Translations under genes and position numbers: made by a program
Source: Gluconobacter sp. P1C6_b
Lineage (GTDB): Bacteria; Pseudomonadota; Alphaproteobacteria; Acetobacterales; Acetobacteraceae
Reading direction: 5' to 3'
Assembly (NCBI RefSeq): GCF_018811945.1
Contig: NZ_JACRVU010000001.1
Location: 71,476 to 135,475, forward strand
Length of the DNA stretch: 64,000 bases
Notes under the pieces: generated by a model
Database searches by the model: none
What the model saw: only the letters and a program-made list of their open reading frames with translations
Told to the model about the DNA's origin: nothing
In this document: positions 9,057 to 18,588 of the stretch, in pieces
Layout: each line of letters begins with the position of its first letter
Position numbering within the stretch: position 1 is the first letter of the stretch

Positions 9057-10006
9057 GCGTCGTACAGCACGCAGGCCACGCGCCGCCCTTCTTCCGGTTC
9101 ACGCAGCACCGGACGCACGGCACAGTCCGATCGCACGAAGCGACAGCGGGGCGCGAAAACACACCCTTCCGGCCGCGCATCCGGAGCCGGTGGACGCCCC
9201 GGAATGGTCGGCAGCGCCTCTGGTCTCGGCCCATCCAGCGGCGGGATCGCCTCCAGCAAAGCCTGCGTATAGGGATGCAAAGGCCGTGCCATAACCGCTG
9301 CAACAGGTCCCTGCTCCACCACAAGCCCGGAATAAACGACCGCCACATGCGTGCAGGTCTGCGCCACGACGCCCATATCGTGCGTAATCAGCATGACACC
9401 CGCCCCGCTGTCGCGGATTTCGCACAGCAAGGTCAGGATCTGCGCCTGCACCGTGACATCGAGCGCCGTGGTCGGTTCATCCGCGATTAGAAGCGCGGGA
9501 TCACAGGACAACGCCATCGCGATCATGGCGCGCTGGCGCAGACCACCGGAAAGCTGGTGCGGATAGCGTTTTGCTGCCGCTTCCGGATCGGGCACGCCCA
9601 TCCGCCCCAGCAGAGCCACGGTCCGCGCCCGGGCTTCACGACGGCTGACGGAATCATGCAGGCGGATCTGTTCATCAATCTGAGCCCCGATGGAACGCAC
9701 CGGCAGGAATGCCGCCATCGGATCCTGAAAGATCATGGCCATGCCCGCACCACGCAGACGCCGCCACTCCCGATCCTTCATCCCCAGAAGCTCGCGCCCT
9801 TCAAAACGGATGGACCCCGAAGCCTTCAGCCCTGGCAACAGCCCCATCACACTCATGGCCGTCAGGCTCTTCCCCGACCCGGACTCCCCCACCACGCCCA
9901 GCGCATCCCCACGCCGCACGGTGAGAGACACATCTTCCAGCAGGGCGGTCCCATTCGGCAGTTCCAGATGCAGATGATGCAGCTTTAAAAGAGCATCAGC
10001 GCCCAT
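9053..10006 (-). CDS. Peptide/nickel-type ABC importer ATPase (OppD/DppD-like)
   Basis: Second ATPase of the importer, 317 residues from the ATG at 10006. Walker A is GESGSGKS, the signature is [15 protein letters not shown] (G-L instead of the usual G-Q after SGG) and Walker B is [14 protein letters not shown]. The C-terminal CVFAPRCRF cluster is the oligopeptide/dipeptide extension. An upstream in-frame start at 10090 would add 28 residues lying wholly inside the permease gene and is rejected. The start overlaps the permease stop by 11 bp. Confidence 0.9.
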   Translation of the reverse strand: MGADALLKLHHLHLELPNGTALLEDVSLTVRRGDALGVVGESGSGKSLTAMSVMGLLPGLKASGSIRFEGRELLGMKDREWRRLRGAGMAMIFQDPMAAFLPVRSIGAQIDEQIRLHDSVSRREARARTVALLGRMGVPDPEAAAKRYPHQLSGGLRQRAMIAMALSCDPALLIADEPTTALDVTVQAQILTLLCEIRDSGAGVMLITHDMGVVAQTCTHVAVVYSGLVVEQGPVAAVMARPLHPYTQALLEAIPPLDGPRPEALPTIPGRPPAPDARPEGCVFAPRCRFVRSDCAVRPVLREPEEGRRVACVLYDA

Positions 10007-10979
10007 GCCGTCCCTCCATGATCCGCGGATCCAGCAGGGCATAGAGCCCGTCCACCAGCGCATTGGCGATGACGACGAACACGGCGGCATACATGACCGT
10101 CGCCATGATGAGCGGCAGGTCGAGCGTTGCCAGCGCCTGATAAGTCAGCCGCCCCACGCCCGGCATGGCGAAGACGACTTCCGTCAGAAGCGCGCCACCC
10201 CCCAGAAGCTGGGCGAAATCCAGCCCGAACAGCGAAATATAACTCAGCCAGGACAGCCGTAGACCATGCCACAGCCACACGCGCACCGGCCCCGCCCCCT
10301 TGGCACGTGCCGTGCGGATGGCGTCTTCGCCCATGGCAGTCAGCAGTTCGGAGCGCAGGACCCGCGCATACAGGCCGATGAAACACACCGCCAGCGTCAA
10401 AGACGGCAGGAACAGCGCCTTCGCCCAGCCCCACGGGCTCTGCGAAAACGGCACATATCCAAGCGGAGGCACCCAGCGGAACAGAAACGTGTCATGCCAG
10501 CGGCTCTGGGTGACGAGATTGACGACCTCGCCGAGCCAGAACACCGGCATGGACAGGCCGATCAGCCCTAGTACCATCAGCAGCCGGTCCACCCAGCTAT
10601 CCCGCAGAACAGCCGAAGCAATCCCGAAAACCAGCGATCCACTGACCCAGAAAAACGCTGCCCACAGCACAAGCGAGAGCGTCACGGGGGCTGCCTGTAG
10701 CACTTCCGGCACGACGCGCTGCCCGTGATTAACGAAAGACGTCAGGTCCCGGCTGATAAACAGCTTTTCCATCATCTTCACATACTGAACGGGCAGCGGA
10801 CGATCGAACCCATACTCCGCACGGATGCGTTCCACGACCTGCGGACTGGCACCCCGTCCTGCAATACGCGCCGTCGGGTCGGCGCCCGGTGTCGCGAAGA
10901 AAATGCAGAACACCAGAACGGAAATCCCGAAAATGACCAGCAGCATCTGCCCGGTCCGGGAGGCAAGACTGCGGATCAT
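9996..10979 (-). CDS. ABC importer permease (OppB/DppB-like)
   Basis: Inner-membrane permease of 327 residues with the expected six helices. The N-terminal FGISVLVFCIFFATPGADP, the R-AEYGFDRPLPVQYVKMM segment after helix 1 and the EAA loop (RTARAKGAGPVRVWLWHG) are those of OppB/DppB proteins. The ATG at 10979 overlaps the stop of the second permease gene by 4 bp, giving strict translational coupling through the four-gene operon. Confidence 0.9.
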   Translation of the reverse strand: MIRSLASRTGQMLLVIFGISVLVFCIFFATPGADPTARIAGRGASPQVVERIRAEYGFDRPLPVQYVKMMEKLFISRDLTSFVNHGQRVVPEVLQAAPVTLSLVLWAAFFWVSGSLVFGIASAVLRDSWVDRLLMVLGLIGLSMPVFWLGEVVNLVTQSRWHDTFLFRWVPPLGYVPFSQSPWGWAKALFLPSLTLAVCFIGLYARVLRSELLTAMGEDAIRTARAKGAGPVRVWLWHGLRLSWLSYISLFGLDFAQLLGGGALLTEVVFAMPGVGRLTYQALATLDLPLIMATVMYAAVFVVIANALVDGLYALLDPRIMEGRHGR

Positions 10980-11947
10980 CGGCCCGCCCCTTTCGGATCA
11001 AGCTGATCCCGCAGCGCATTGCCCAGAACATTGAGCGCCAGCACGGTCAGAACGATCGCCAGTCCCGGCACGATGGCCACCATGGGTCGCGTATAGAGCA
11101 GCCCTTCCCCGTCCTGAATGATCGTCCCCCACGACGCCGCCGGCGCCTGCACGCCGAGCGAGAGAAACGACAGTGCGGATTCCGCCAGCATGCACAGCGC
11201 CATGACCAGTGGTGCCAGAACAGCCATGGTCGGCGTCAGGCCCGGCAGGATTTCCCGCCACAGGATGCGCCAGTCCGACGCTCCCATCCCCCGCGCCGCC
11301 ATGACGAACCCTGCCTGCGACAGGCTCAGCGCCCGCGCCCGCAACGGCCGCGCCGCATAGGGCACATAAACCAGTGCGATAATCCCGATCGGGATCAGCA
11401 GATTATCCGCCCCGATGGTCACAGGACCCAGCCGGATTCCATGCCCCACCGTGACGACGGAGAGCGAAATCGCGAACAGATAGACCGGGATCGCCCAGAG
11501 CATGTCCAGAATGCGCGACAGGATCAGGTCGATCCAGCCGCCGAAATACCCCGCACAAATCCCGATACAGGCCGCCAGACACAGGCAGAACGTCGCAGAA
11601 GCCGCCGCAATCAGCAGGGAATTGCGCCCGCCATACAAAACGCGCGCCGCCACATCCCGCCCCTGCGAGTCCGCCCCGAGTGCATACGGCCCCGGCCGCC
11701 AGTCCGGCCCGATCGGACTGAGCCCCAGATGCAGCGGATTGTCGTTGGGCTGCATGAGATCAACATGCTGCCCGTTCCGGATCGTCGTACCAGCAATGTC
11801 GGAAGAAAACGGATCAATCCCGTTAAGCGCCGCATAAAGCGGGGCGGACAGGCAGGCGAAGATGATGGAAGCCAGCAGCAGGGCCGCGAAAGCGCCGTCA
11901 CGGCGCGTCAGAACAGCGCGGATAATCCGCCGATAACTTCCTTCCAC
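10976..11947 (-). CDS. ABC importer permease (OppC/DppC-like)
   Basis: Inner-membrane permease of 323 residues and first gene of the importer operon. It carries an N-terminal helix, the LGADSQGRDVAARVLYGGRNSL block and an EAA loop (MAARGMGASDWRILWREILPG) typical of OppC/DppC. The start is a GTG at 11947 preceded by GGAG at five bases; no better in-frame ATG is present. In most related operons the periplasmic binding protein is the first gene; here the upstream 80 bp and the next gene do not encode one. Confidence 0.88.
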   Translation of the reverse strand: MEGSYRRIIRAVLTRRDGAFAALLLASIIFACLSAPLYAALNGIDPFSSDIAGTTIRNGQHVDLMQPNDNPLHLGLSPIGPDWRPGPYALGADSQGRDVAARVLYGGRNSLLIAAASATFCLCLAACIGICAGYFGGWIDLILSRILDMLWAIPVYLFAISLSVVTVGHGIRLGPVTIGADNLLIPIGIIALVYVPYAARPLRARALSLSQAGFVMAARGMGASDWRILWREILPGLTPTMAVLAPLVMALCMLAESALSFLSLGVQAPAASWGTIIQDGEGLLYTRPMVAIVPGLAIVLTVLALNVLGNALRDQLDPKGAGR

Positions 11948-12029
11948 GCCTGCTCCATTCCGTTCCGGTTCGTGATCTTTTTTCGTTCTACAGCACGAAC
12001 ACGTCCGGACAGAAGAGGCTCCTCGTCAA

Positions 12030-12227
12030 TCAGACCATCTGGCGGCCGGGTTTGCGCACGTGCTGGCGGATGCGCTGCTGCAGCGCGACCAGATCGGGAA
12101 GGAGTTCGTTGTGGAGCGCACGCACGCTGTCATGCGCGGCATAGAAGCGTCTCGTCCCGCTTTCGCTGACCAGAATGGCCGCGCCGAGAAAAACACCGTT
12201 GATTTCGATAACTGTTGAACCAAGCAT
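12030..12227 (-). CDS. Small protein of unknown function
   Basis: A 65-residue soluble protein that I do not recognise. It starts at an ATG with AGGG nine bases upstream. The sequence has a hydrophobic beta-like N-terminus (VIEINGVFLGAAILVS) followed by a charged helix (VRALHNELLPDLVALQQRIRQHVRK). No cysteine, signal peptide or membrane helix is seen. It is preceded by a leader with three perfect hairpins (12251-12331), which suggests that it is a real and regulated gene. It lies on the same strand as the downstream ABC importer but 80 bp away. Confidence 0.5.
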   Translation of the reverse strand: MLGSTVIEINGVFLGAAILVSESGTRRFYAAHDSVRALHNELLPDLVALQQRIRQHVRKPGRQMV

Positions 12228-12549
12228 GATGCCGGACCCTGAAGAAAGAGCCCGACAGTCCAGTTGTCGGGCGTTATGACACGCCGGAGACCATTGCCTC
12301 CGGACCTGAAGCGGAGCAGCGTTTGCGCTGCGAGCTACACATTCGACACATCATTGACCGACTGGTCCTGTTGTTGTGGATGCCACCGGAGCGGATCACA
12401 TACGACGTCATACGGCGCAGCGTCAATATATAACGCATGAACATGATGTGATATCGACTTCACGTCCGTAATAACGCTATTAATTCGTTGTAACGGAAAT
12501 CATCATTTACCGTCTGCCCTTTCCCCCATTTCCCGTGTTAAGTGAGGCC
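12228..12549. other. Intergenic region between the small gene and cysK
   Basis: A 322-bp divergent gap. The left third holds the three-hairpin leader of the minus-strand gene. The right two thirds become AT-rich (12425-12515) and presumably hold the cysK promoter, but no convincing -35/-10 pair or known riboswitch was seen. Confidence 0.5.
12251..12331 (-). promoter_or_regulatory. Three-hairpin leader before the 65-residue gene
   Basis: Reading the minus strand towards the gene, three perfect stems follow each other: GCAGCG/CGCTGC with a 4-base loop (12316-12331), CCGGAG/CTCCGG with an 8-base loop (12284-12303), and CCCGACA/TGTCGGG with a 7-base loop (12251-12271). The last is followed by the pyrimidine-rich CTCTTTCTTC and then the AGGG ribosome site. 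This resembles a weak attenuator just before a start codon. No known riboswitch class is recognised. Confidence 0.4.
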
Positions 12550-13545
12550 ATGAGCAAGAAGGTTCCGCTGTCCCCCGCCCCGTTCGAAGGTTATGCCGCC
12601 CCCCGGGGCCGCGTTTTCAACTCCTTTCTGGAGACGGTGGGAGGTACACCGCTGGTCGCGCTGCCACACCTGACCCAGCGTGAGCATCTCAATGGGCGGC
12701 TGCTCCTCAAGCTGGAATTTTTCAACCCCCTCGGCTCCGTCAAGGACCGGATCGGCGTGGCCATGCTACGGGATGCCGAAGCACGCGGCCTGATTACGCC
12801 GGGCCGCACGGTGCTGATCGAGCCGACCTCGGGCAATACCGGCATTTCGCTCGCTTTCGCGGCCGTGGCACTGGGATACCGGCTGATCGTCACCATGCCG
12901 GAAAACGCCTCGACCGAACGCCGGAAAATGCTGCGCCTGATGGGTGCCGACACGGAACTGACCCCTGCATCCCGTGGCATGGCCGGCGCCATCGAACGCG
13001 CCGAGCAGCTCAACCGCACCCTGCCCGATGCCTGGATGCCCAGCCAGTTCGAAAACGACGCCAACCCGGCCGTACACGAAGCCACAACGGCCCGGGAAAT
13101 CTGGGAAGACACAGCAGGCAAGGTCGATATGGTCGTGGCCGGTCTGGGAACGGGCGGTACGGCGTCCGGCATTGCCCACGGGCTCAAAAAACACCGCAAA
13201 TCCATCAAGGTCTATGGGGTAGAACCGCGCGAAAGTGCCGTGCTGCATGGCGATGAGCCGGGCCCGCATGGCATTCAGGGCATCGGTCCGGGTTTTGAGC
13301 CCGACACGCTGGATCTCAAGGCGCTGGATGGCGTGTTCGAGGTCTCCGAGCAGGAAGCGGTGGCGACGGCACGCCTGTGTGCAGCCGTTGAGGGCATTCC
13401 CATCGGGATTTCCTCGGGTGCCGCGCTGTTTGCGGGAATGGAACTGGCCCGCAAGCCCTCCAGCCGGGGCAAGACGATCGTGGCCATCGTCCCGTCCTTT
13501 GCGGAACGCTACCTCTCCACACAGCTCTTCGACGGGCTGGCCTGA
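12550..13545 (+). CDS. cysK: Cysteine synthase (O-acetylserine sulfhydrylase)
   Basis: Pyridoxal-phosphate enzyme that makes cysteine from O-acetylserine and sulfide in the cytoplasm. The PLP lysine lies in FNPLGSVKDRIG (about residue 59), the substrate loop is PTSGNTGISLA (about residues 88-98) and the phosphate-binding loop is GLGTGGTASG. The C-terminal GISSGAA is also conserved. I chose the ATG at 12550 (331 residues), behind AAGTGAGG; an in-frame GTG at 12535 has no ribosome site. No sulfur-assimilation gene is adjacent. An AT-rich hairpin follows the stop. A cystathionine beta-synthase-like activity cannot be excluded by sequence alone. Confidence 0.92.
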   Translation: MSKKVPLSPAPFEGYAAPRGRVFNSFLETVGGTPLVALPHLTQREHLNGRLLLKLEFFNPLGSVKDRIGVAMLRDAEARGLITPGRTVLIEPTSGNTGISLAFAAVALGYRLIVTMPENASTERRKMLRLMGADTELTPASRGMAGAIERAEQLNRTLPDAWMPSQFENDANPAVHEATTAREIWEDTAGKVDMVVAGLGTGGTASGIAHGLKKHRKSIKVYGVEPRESAVLHGDEPGPHGIQGIGPGFEPDTLDLKALDGVFEVSEQEAVATARLCAAVEGIPIGISSGAALFAGMELARKPSSRGKTIVAIVPSFAERYLSTQLFDGLA

Positions 13546-13550
13546 GCACC

Positions 13551-13583
13551 AATAAAACAACTATAAATAAAAGTTGTTTTATT
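13551..13583. terminator. AT-rich inverted repeat after cysK
   Basis: A perfect 11-bp inverted repeat, AATAAAACAAC (13551-13561) and GTTGTTTTATT (13573-13583), lies six bases after the cysK stop. The right arm contains a T-run, so it could act as a weak terminator; the stem is poor in GC. Confidence 0.5.
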
Positions 13584-13669
13584 TAATAGTCGTTTATGTT
13601 CGTTATTAGCTCCAGATCCTGTTCCGCTTTCCTGCAAAAGAATCGGGGCGGCTGAGAGGAGATAACGTT

Positions 13670-14338
13670 ATGAACCTGTTTTCCGGCCGTCCGACATCTT
13701 TCGATCCCGCATGGGCTACGCACAGCCTGCCTGATACGGGCCGCCAGCAGTTCGCCGGCGCGTTCCAGCGCCTCGGCCAGCAGGTCGAACTGCTGCTGGT
13801 CCCTGGCCTGTTCGGTTCGGGGCCGGATCACTGGCAGTCCCACTGGGAACAGGCTTATGGCCTGAAACGTCTGCACCAGACAGACTGGGAAACGCCCCGC
13901 CCTGCAGACTGGGAAGCAGCGCTCACTGCTGCGGTCGAGGCCTCGTCCCGTCCGGTTTTCCTGATCGCCCACAGTCTCGGAGCCGTGCTGAGCGCCAGAT
14001 GGCTGAGCCAGCATGGTGGACAGCGCGTGGCCGGGGCGTTTCTGGTCGCACCTGCGGATATTGACCAGACGGCCCATCCGGACGTCACACGCATCCGCTC
14101 TTTCGGCCCGCTTCCCCGCACGCCACTGCCCGTTCCCACCGCGATCATGGCCAGCAGCAATGACCCCTGGCTGTCCCTTCCGCGCGCACGCGCGCTGGCC
14201 GGTCAGTGGCAGTCGGATTTTCTGAAGGCGGGCGCTGTCGGCCATATCGGCAGCAGCGAACCGCTGGGCCTGTGGGAGCATGGCGCAACCGCCATGCTCG
14301 ATTTCGCCCGCAGGAAACTCCCGTTCCGGGTGCAGTAA
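13670..14338 (+). CDS. RBBP9/YdeN-type alpha/beta hydrolase
   Basis: A 222-residue serine hydrolase of the RBBP9/YdeN family (DUF452-like small alpha/beta hydrolases). The sequence shows LVPGLFGSGPDHWQSHWE near residue 43, the nucleophile elbow AHSLGAV (about residue 102), the acid in SSNDPW (about residue 163) and the histidine in VGHIGS (about residue 193). The triad is therefore complete. Members act on small esters or are of unknown substrate; cytoplasmic, no signal peptide. AGAGGAGA upstream of the ATG is a good ribosome site. It stands alone, convergent with the copA ATPase gene. Confidence 0.82.
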   Translation: MNLFSGRPTSFDPAWATHSLPDTGRQQFAGAFQRLGQQVELLLVPGLFGSGPDHWQSHWEQAYGLKRLHQTDWETPRPADWEAALTAAVEASSRPVFLIAHSLGAVLSARWLSQHGGQRVAGAFLVAPADIDQTAHPDVTRIRSFGPLPRTPLPVPTAIMASSNDPWLSLPRARALAGQWQSDFLKAGAVGHIGSSEPLGLWEHGATAMLDFARRKLPFRVQ

Positions 14339-14359
14339 AGGCCCCCGGAACACTCCGCC

Positions 14360-16735
14360 TCAGGACTTGCCCGAGATCGGTTTCCAGCGGTTGAGCAGCA
14401 AGGAGTTGCTGACCACCGAAACGGAACTCATGGCCATGGCAGCGCCCGCCACGATCGGATTCAGCATCCCGAAAGCCGCCAGCGGCAGGCCCAGAATGTT
14501 GTAGATAAAGGCAAAGAACAGGTTCTGCCGGATCTTGGACAGTGTCGCATTGGACAGCGAAATCGCATCCAGAACACCCGTCATCTCGCTTTTCATCAGC
14601 ACGACATCGGCCGTATCAAGAGCGACGGCAGAGCCCGCCCCAATGGCAAACCCCACATCGGCGGCGGCCAGTGCGGGCGCGTCATTGATGCCATCGCCGA
14701 CCATACCAACCAGACCGCCCTGCGCACGGTATTTCGCAACACCATCCGCCTTGTGCTCGGGCAGCACGCCGGCGAGATAGTCATCCACACCGACCTGCCG
14801 CGCCACGACAGAGGCCGCGCGTTCATTGTCACCCGTCAGCATCACGACCCGGATGCCCCGGGCCTTCAGAGCCTTCACGGTTGCCACAGCATCGGAACGG
14901 AGCTCATCCGCGAGCGCGATGATCCCCAGAACCTGACCGCCCTGCGCCACGGCGATGACGGTATTGCCTTCGCTTTCCAGCGCGGCAACCGGCAACGCAG
15001 ACAGATCCAGGCCACTCGCCTGCATGAAGGCTGGCGAGCCCAGACGCGCTTCCTGCCCGCCGCACCGGGCAATGACGCCCTTGCCCGGGACCGCCTGGAA
15101 GTCTTCTATCACAGCAGGAGCATTCCCCTCGTGGCTTTCGGCATAATCCACGATGGCACGGGCCAGCGGATGCTCGGAATTATGCTCCAAGGCATATGCA
15201 ACACCCAGAAGCGTATCCACCGGAACACCCACCGCCGGATGAACGGCTGCAACCGTGGGGCGCCCCTGCGTCAGGGTACCGGTCTTGTCGACGATGATGG
15301 TCCTGAGCTTCTCGGCCCGCTCCAGCGCATCGGCATTACGGAACAGAATGCCGGACTGCGCGCCACGCCCCGTCCCGACCATAATGGCCGTCGGCGTCGC
15401 CAGACCCAGCGAACACGGGCAGGCAATGACCAGAACGGACACCGCTGAGACAAGACTCCATGTCGCGGAACCGGTGACGGCCCAGCCGATCAGGAAGGTA
15501 AGAACGGCGATCCCGATGACGGCAGGCACGAAAATGCCAGAAACCTTATCGGCCAGACGCTGCACATTGGCTTTCGACCCCTGTGCCTGCTCGACCATTT
15601 TCACAATCCGCGCCAGCGCGGTATCTGCCCCAACTCCCGTCGCCCGGACACGCAATGCGCCATTGGCATTCATGGTCCCGCCAAAGACCTCGTTGCCGAC
15701 GTCCTTGAGAACCGGAACGCTCTCACCCGTCAGCATGGACTCGTTGACTTCAGAAGAACCCTCGATGATCTCGCCATCTACCGGCACGCTCTCGCCCGGA
15801 CGCACGACGAAAATATCCCCGACATGCATGTCCGCAACGGCGCGATCCACGATCACGCCATCGCGTTCGACATGCGCGATCTGCGGCTGAAGCTGGAGCA
15901 GGCTCTCGATCCCGGCGCTGGTCCTGTTCTTGGCGCGCGTCTCCATGAGCTTGCCAAGCGAGATCAGCGTGATGATGGACGCACTGGCTTCGAAATAGAC
16001 ATGCTGATGCAGTCCGAACACCACGACAACCGCACTGAACAGCCAGGCGATGGACGTTCCCAGCACGACCAGCACATCCATGTTGGCCGACCCGCCCCGC
16101 ACGGCATTCCACGCCCTGCGATACAGATGCGCGCCACAGACGAACTGCACGATCGTCGCAAACAGGAACTGCAACGGAACCGGCACGATCATGCGGCCGA
16201 AGAACATGCCGATCATTTCGGCAAAGAGCGGCAGGGACAGGATGAGCGTCAGGATGAAGCGGTTGCGCTCACGCTTCCAGATGGCGGCCCGCTTGGCTTT
16301 GGGGTCTTCACGCGTTCCCTCATCCAGACGCGTTGCACCGAAACCGGCCTTTTCGATCTTCCCGATCAGGAAGGCCGGTTCGACCACGCCGGGAATGTAA
16401 TTGATATGCGCCCGCTCGGCCGCGAAATTCACGCTGGCCTGCACGGAAGGCTGGCGGTTCAGGATCTTCTCGATCCGCGCGGCACAGGCCGCACAGGTCA
16501 TGCCCGACAGCGACAGGTCAAGGCTCTGCTCGTCCACGGAAAAACCCGCACGACGCACGGCCGCCACGACGCTTTCAACGGAGGATGAGGCGTTTTCAAA
16601 AGCGACCTGCGCGCGTTCGGACGCAAAGTTCACGGTCGCCTTCACACCGTCCTGACGGTTGAGAACTTTTTCAATCCGCGCGGCACAGGCGGCGCAGGTC
16701 ATGCCACCGACGGGGAAACTGATCGTTTCTGACAT
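14360..16735 (-). CDS. copA: Copper-exporting P1B-type ATPase CopA
   Basis: Inner-membrane pump that exports Cu(I) from the cytoplasm. Two N-terminal HMA domains each carry [13 protein letters not shown] (about residues 10 and 78). The transport motif CPC lies in [13 protein letters not shown] (about residue 438), the phosphorylated aspartate in DKTGTLTQG (about residue 483), and [13 protein letters not shown] closes the hinge. I chose the ATG at 16735 (791 residues); an upstream TTG at 16771 would add 12 residues. It is last in a minus-strand series: copZ-like, TonB receptor, ABC protein, copA. A CsoR-operator-like site lies 53 bp upstream (16788-16804), so it may also have its own copper-controlled promoter. 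Confidence 0.95.
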   Translation of the reverse strand: MSETISFPVGGMTCAACAARIEKVLNRQDGVKATVNFASERAQVAFENASSSVESVVAAVRRAGFSVDEQSLDLSLSGMTCAACAARIEKILNRQPSVQASVNFAAERAHINYIPGVVEPAFLIGKIEKAGFGATRLDEGTREDPKAKRAAIWKRERNRFILTLILSLPLFAEMIGMFFGRMIVPVPLQFLFATIVQFVCGAHLYRRAWNAVRGGSANMDVLVVLGTSIAWLFSAVVVVFGLHQHVYFEASASIITLISLGKLMETRAKNRTSAGIESLLQLQPQIAHVERDGVIVDRAVADMHVGDIFVVRPGESVPVDGEIIEGSSEVNESMLTGESVPVLKDVGNEVFGGTMNANGALRVRATGVGADTALARIVKMVEQAQGSKANVQRLADKVSGIFVPAVIGIAVLTFLIGWAVTGSATWSLVSAVSVLVIACPCSLGLATPTAIMVGTGRGAQSGILFRNADALERAEKLRTIIVDKTGTLTQGRPTVAAVHPAVGVPVDTLLGVAYALEHNSEHPLARAIVDYAESHEGNAPAVIEDFQAVPGKGVIARCGGQEARLGSPAFMQASGLDLSALPVAALESEGNTVIAVAQGGQVLGIIALADELRSDAVATVKALKARGIRVVMLTGDNERAASVVARQVGVDDYLAGVLPEHKADGVAKYRAQGGLVGMVGDGINDAPALAAADVGFAIGAGSAVALDTADVVLMKSEMTGVLDAISLSNATLSKIRQNLFFAFIYNILGLPLAAFGMLNPIVAGAAMAMSSVSVVSNSLLLNRWKPISGKS

Positions 16736-16787
16736 CTGGATAGGGTCCTGTCGGCTAGGAGGATTCTGCAAAGAGTTTGTGAGAAAT

Positions 16788-16804
16788 ATACCCCACCACC
16801 CTAT
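16788..16804. promoter_or_regulatory. CsoR-operator-like site before copA
   Basis: The 17-bp sequence ATACCCCACCACCCTAT overlaps the stop codon of the ABC gene and lies 53 bp before the copA ATG. Read on one strand it agrees at 13 of 17 positions with the site at 21359-21375. CsoR-family operators in other bacteria have the same ATACCC/GGGTAT character. A csoR gene is present 8 kb away. Confidence 0.5.
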
Positions 16805-18588
16805 TTTTCAAGCACGGAAAAGACGGCATTCCCATCGCCAAGCATAATCTCGTGATCGTGGAAGCGGCACAGGGCATCGCGATGCGCCACACTGATGAAG
16901 GTGGTGCCTGGCAGCGCGGAAAGAAGGGCCTCGTAAAGGCGGCATTCATTGCCTTCATCCAGAGCGGAGGTCGCCTCATCCAGAAACAGGATCGCGGGCC
17001 GGAACAGGAGCGCTCTCGCCACGGCCAGACGCTGCTGCTCTCCGGGAGACAACACATCGCCCCAGTCAGCGATTTCATCCAGCCGAGGGCTGTATCCCGC
17101 CAGATTCACGGCTTCCAGAGCGCGCTGGCAGGACAGTGTTTCATAACGGTCCGGCGTTGCGGGATAGCACAGGGCCTGACGCAGGGTGCCGGACGGCACA
17201 TAGCTGCGCTGAGGCAGAAACATGGCCTGCCGCATGTTGAAGGACACCGCCCCACTCCCGTGACGCCACAATCCGGCGAGTGCGCGCAGGAACGTGCTTT
17301 TCCCTGAACCTGACGGCCCACGGACCAGCCAGCGCTCCCCGCTTTCCAGCACCAGCGTACCGATCCGGGCAATCGGTTTCGTATCCGGAAGGCAGAGCGT
17401 AAGGTCGCGGATCTGAACCGAAGGGATTTCCGATGCGAAACGTTCAATCCCTGTCTCGGGCTGCTGGCTGACCGTCCGCTCGAACTCACCCAGACGCTGG
17501 AGCACCGAACGCAGCGTCGCCAGATCCGCATAATTGAAAATGAACCATTCCAGACTGATCCGGACCTGCGTATAGGCGGAATTGATCTGTGAATAGAGGC
17601 CGAATGTCAGGGCATGGGCCATGGCTTTGGGAGCCAGCATCAGCCACAGCGGGACCGTTGCGACACCGGTATAGACTTCCCCGATGAAATTGACCCGCCA
17701 AGTGTAGCGCACGACGCTCCGCCAGTTGGTGGCGATATGCGCCAGATAGCCGGACAGTCGCAGATGCTCGGCGTCCTCGCCGCCATAAAAGGCGATCTGT
17801 TCGGAGTTGCGCCGGATATCCATCAGCCCCGCACGCAGATCCGCGTCGAAATGCTGCTGCCGGTAATTCGCACCGATCAGAGGCGAGCCGAACCGCTCCA
17901 GAATCCCCGAGGCCGTCAGGGTCGTGATGGCAGCGCCCAGAAAAAGATAACCGGGGATATGGAAATGATGGCCATGCCAGTCAAAAGAAAATACCCCCCC
18001 GATGTTCCACAGAACGACCGCAAAGGAGAACAGCGTGGTCACGGCATCAATCGCATCCAGACCGAGCTTGAGCGTCTGGACCGTCATTTGCGACAGGTCA
18101 TCCGCGATACGCTGATCCGGGTTATCCGCCCGGTTCGGCCCGTGTTCGAGGCGGTAATACGCTTCTTCCGACAGGTACTGCCGCAGATAGACCCGCGTGT
18201 TCCACAAACGCCAGCGCATGGACAGGACCTGCGTCAGATAGGTCTGCGTTACATGCACCCCCACCGAGCCCACCGTCACCAGCAGGTAAAGCGGCAGCAT
18301 CCCGAGACAATGTGCGACCTGACCGGCAAAAAATGCATCGAAAAACCGGTGATACCAGGCGCCGAACCAGACGGCGGACTGAACGTAAAGCACGGACAGT
18401 CCGATGGTCCCTCCCAGAAGGGACCAGGCCCACCACTTCTCTTCGGATTTCCAGTAGGGAAAAAGGACTTTCCAGTCCGAAAGTGAATGTGGCGGGGTCG
18501 TTTCGTCAGTAGTTTGCACGAAGTGTGGCCATGAAACTGCGGGGTGCGGCAGGGAAGTTGAACTGCCAGACACCGCTGGCGCGCTCAT
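16801..18588 (-). CDS. SbmA/YddA-type ABC transporter (fused permease-ATPase)
   Basis: Inner-membrane half transporter (595 residues) of the YddA/SbmA-BacA-like family with an ABC_membrane_2 region (about residues 50-330, six helices, [27 protein letters not shown]) and an ATPase domain (about 375-590). Walker A is GPSGSGKST, the signature is [15 protein letters not shown] and Walker B is [13 protein letters not shown]. Family members move peptides, vitamin B12 or siderophore-related compounds. The N-terminus is uncertain: the ATG at 18588 overlaps the TonB receptor gene by 83 bp, whereas an in-frame GTG at 18519 would overlap by 14 bp. Position directly after a TonB receptor and before copA suggests transport of a metal-binding molecule; this is inference. 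Confidence 0.85.
   Translation of the reverse strand: MSAPAVSGSSTSLPHPAVSWPHFVQTTDETTPPHSLSDWKVLFPYWKSEEKWWAWSLLGGTIGLSVLYVQSAVWFGAWYHRFFDAFFAGQVAHCLGMLPLYLLVTVGSVGVHVTQTYLTQVLSMRWRLWNTRVYLRQYLSEEAYYRLEHGPNRADNPDQRIADDLSQMTVQTLKLGLDAIDAVTTLFSFAVVLWNIGGVFSFDWHGHHFHIPGYLFLGAAITTLTASGILERFGSPLIGANYRQQHFDADLRAGLMDIRRNSEQIAFYGGEDAEHLRLSGYLAHIATNWRSVVRYTWRVNFIGEVYTGVATVPLWLMLAPKAMAHALTFGLYSQINSAYTQVRISLEWFIFNYADLATLRSVLQRLGEFERTVSQQPETGIERFASEIPSVQIRDLTLCLPDTKPIARIGTLVLESGERWLVRGPSGSGKSTFLRALAGLWRHGSGAVSFNMRQAMFLPQRSYVPSGTLRQALCYPATPDRYETLSCQRALEAVNLAGYSPRLDEIADWGDVLSPGEQQRLAVARALLFRPAILFLDEATSALDEGNECRLYEALLSALPGTTFISVAHRDALCRFHDHEIMLGDGNAVFSVLEK

Noticed and set aside
13644-13690. TPP-riboswitch-like words (GGGGCGGCTGAGA and GAACCTG) around the start of the RBBP9-type hydrolase
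   Set aside because: GAACCTG lies inside the coding sequence, the expected second arm (GATCTGG-TAATGCCAGCG-AGGGA type) is absent, and the gene has no thiamine link.
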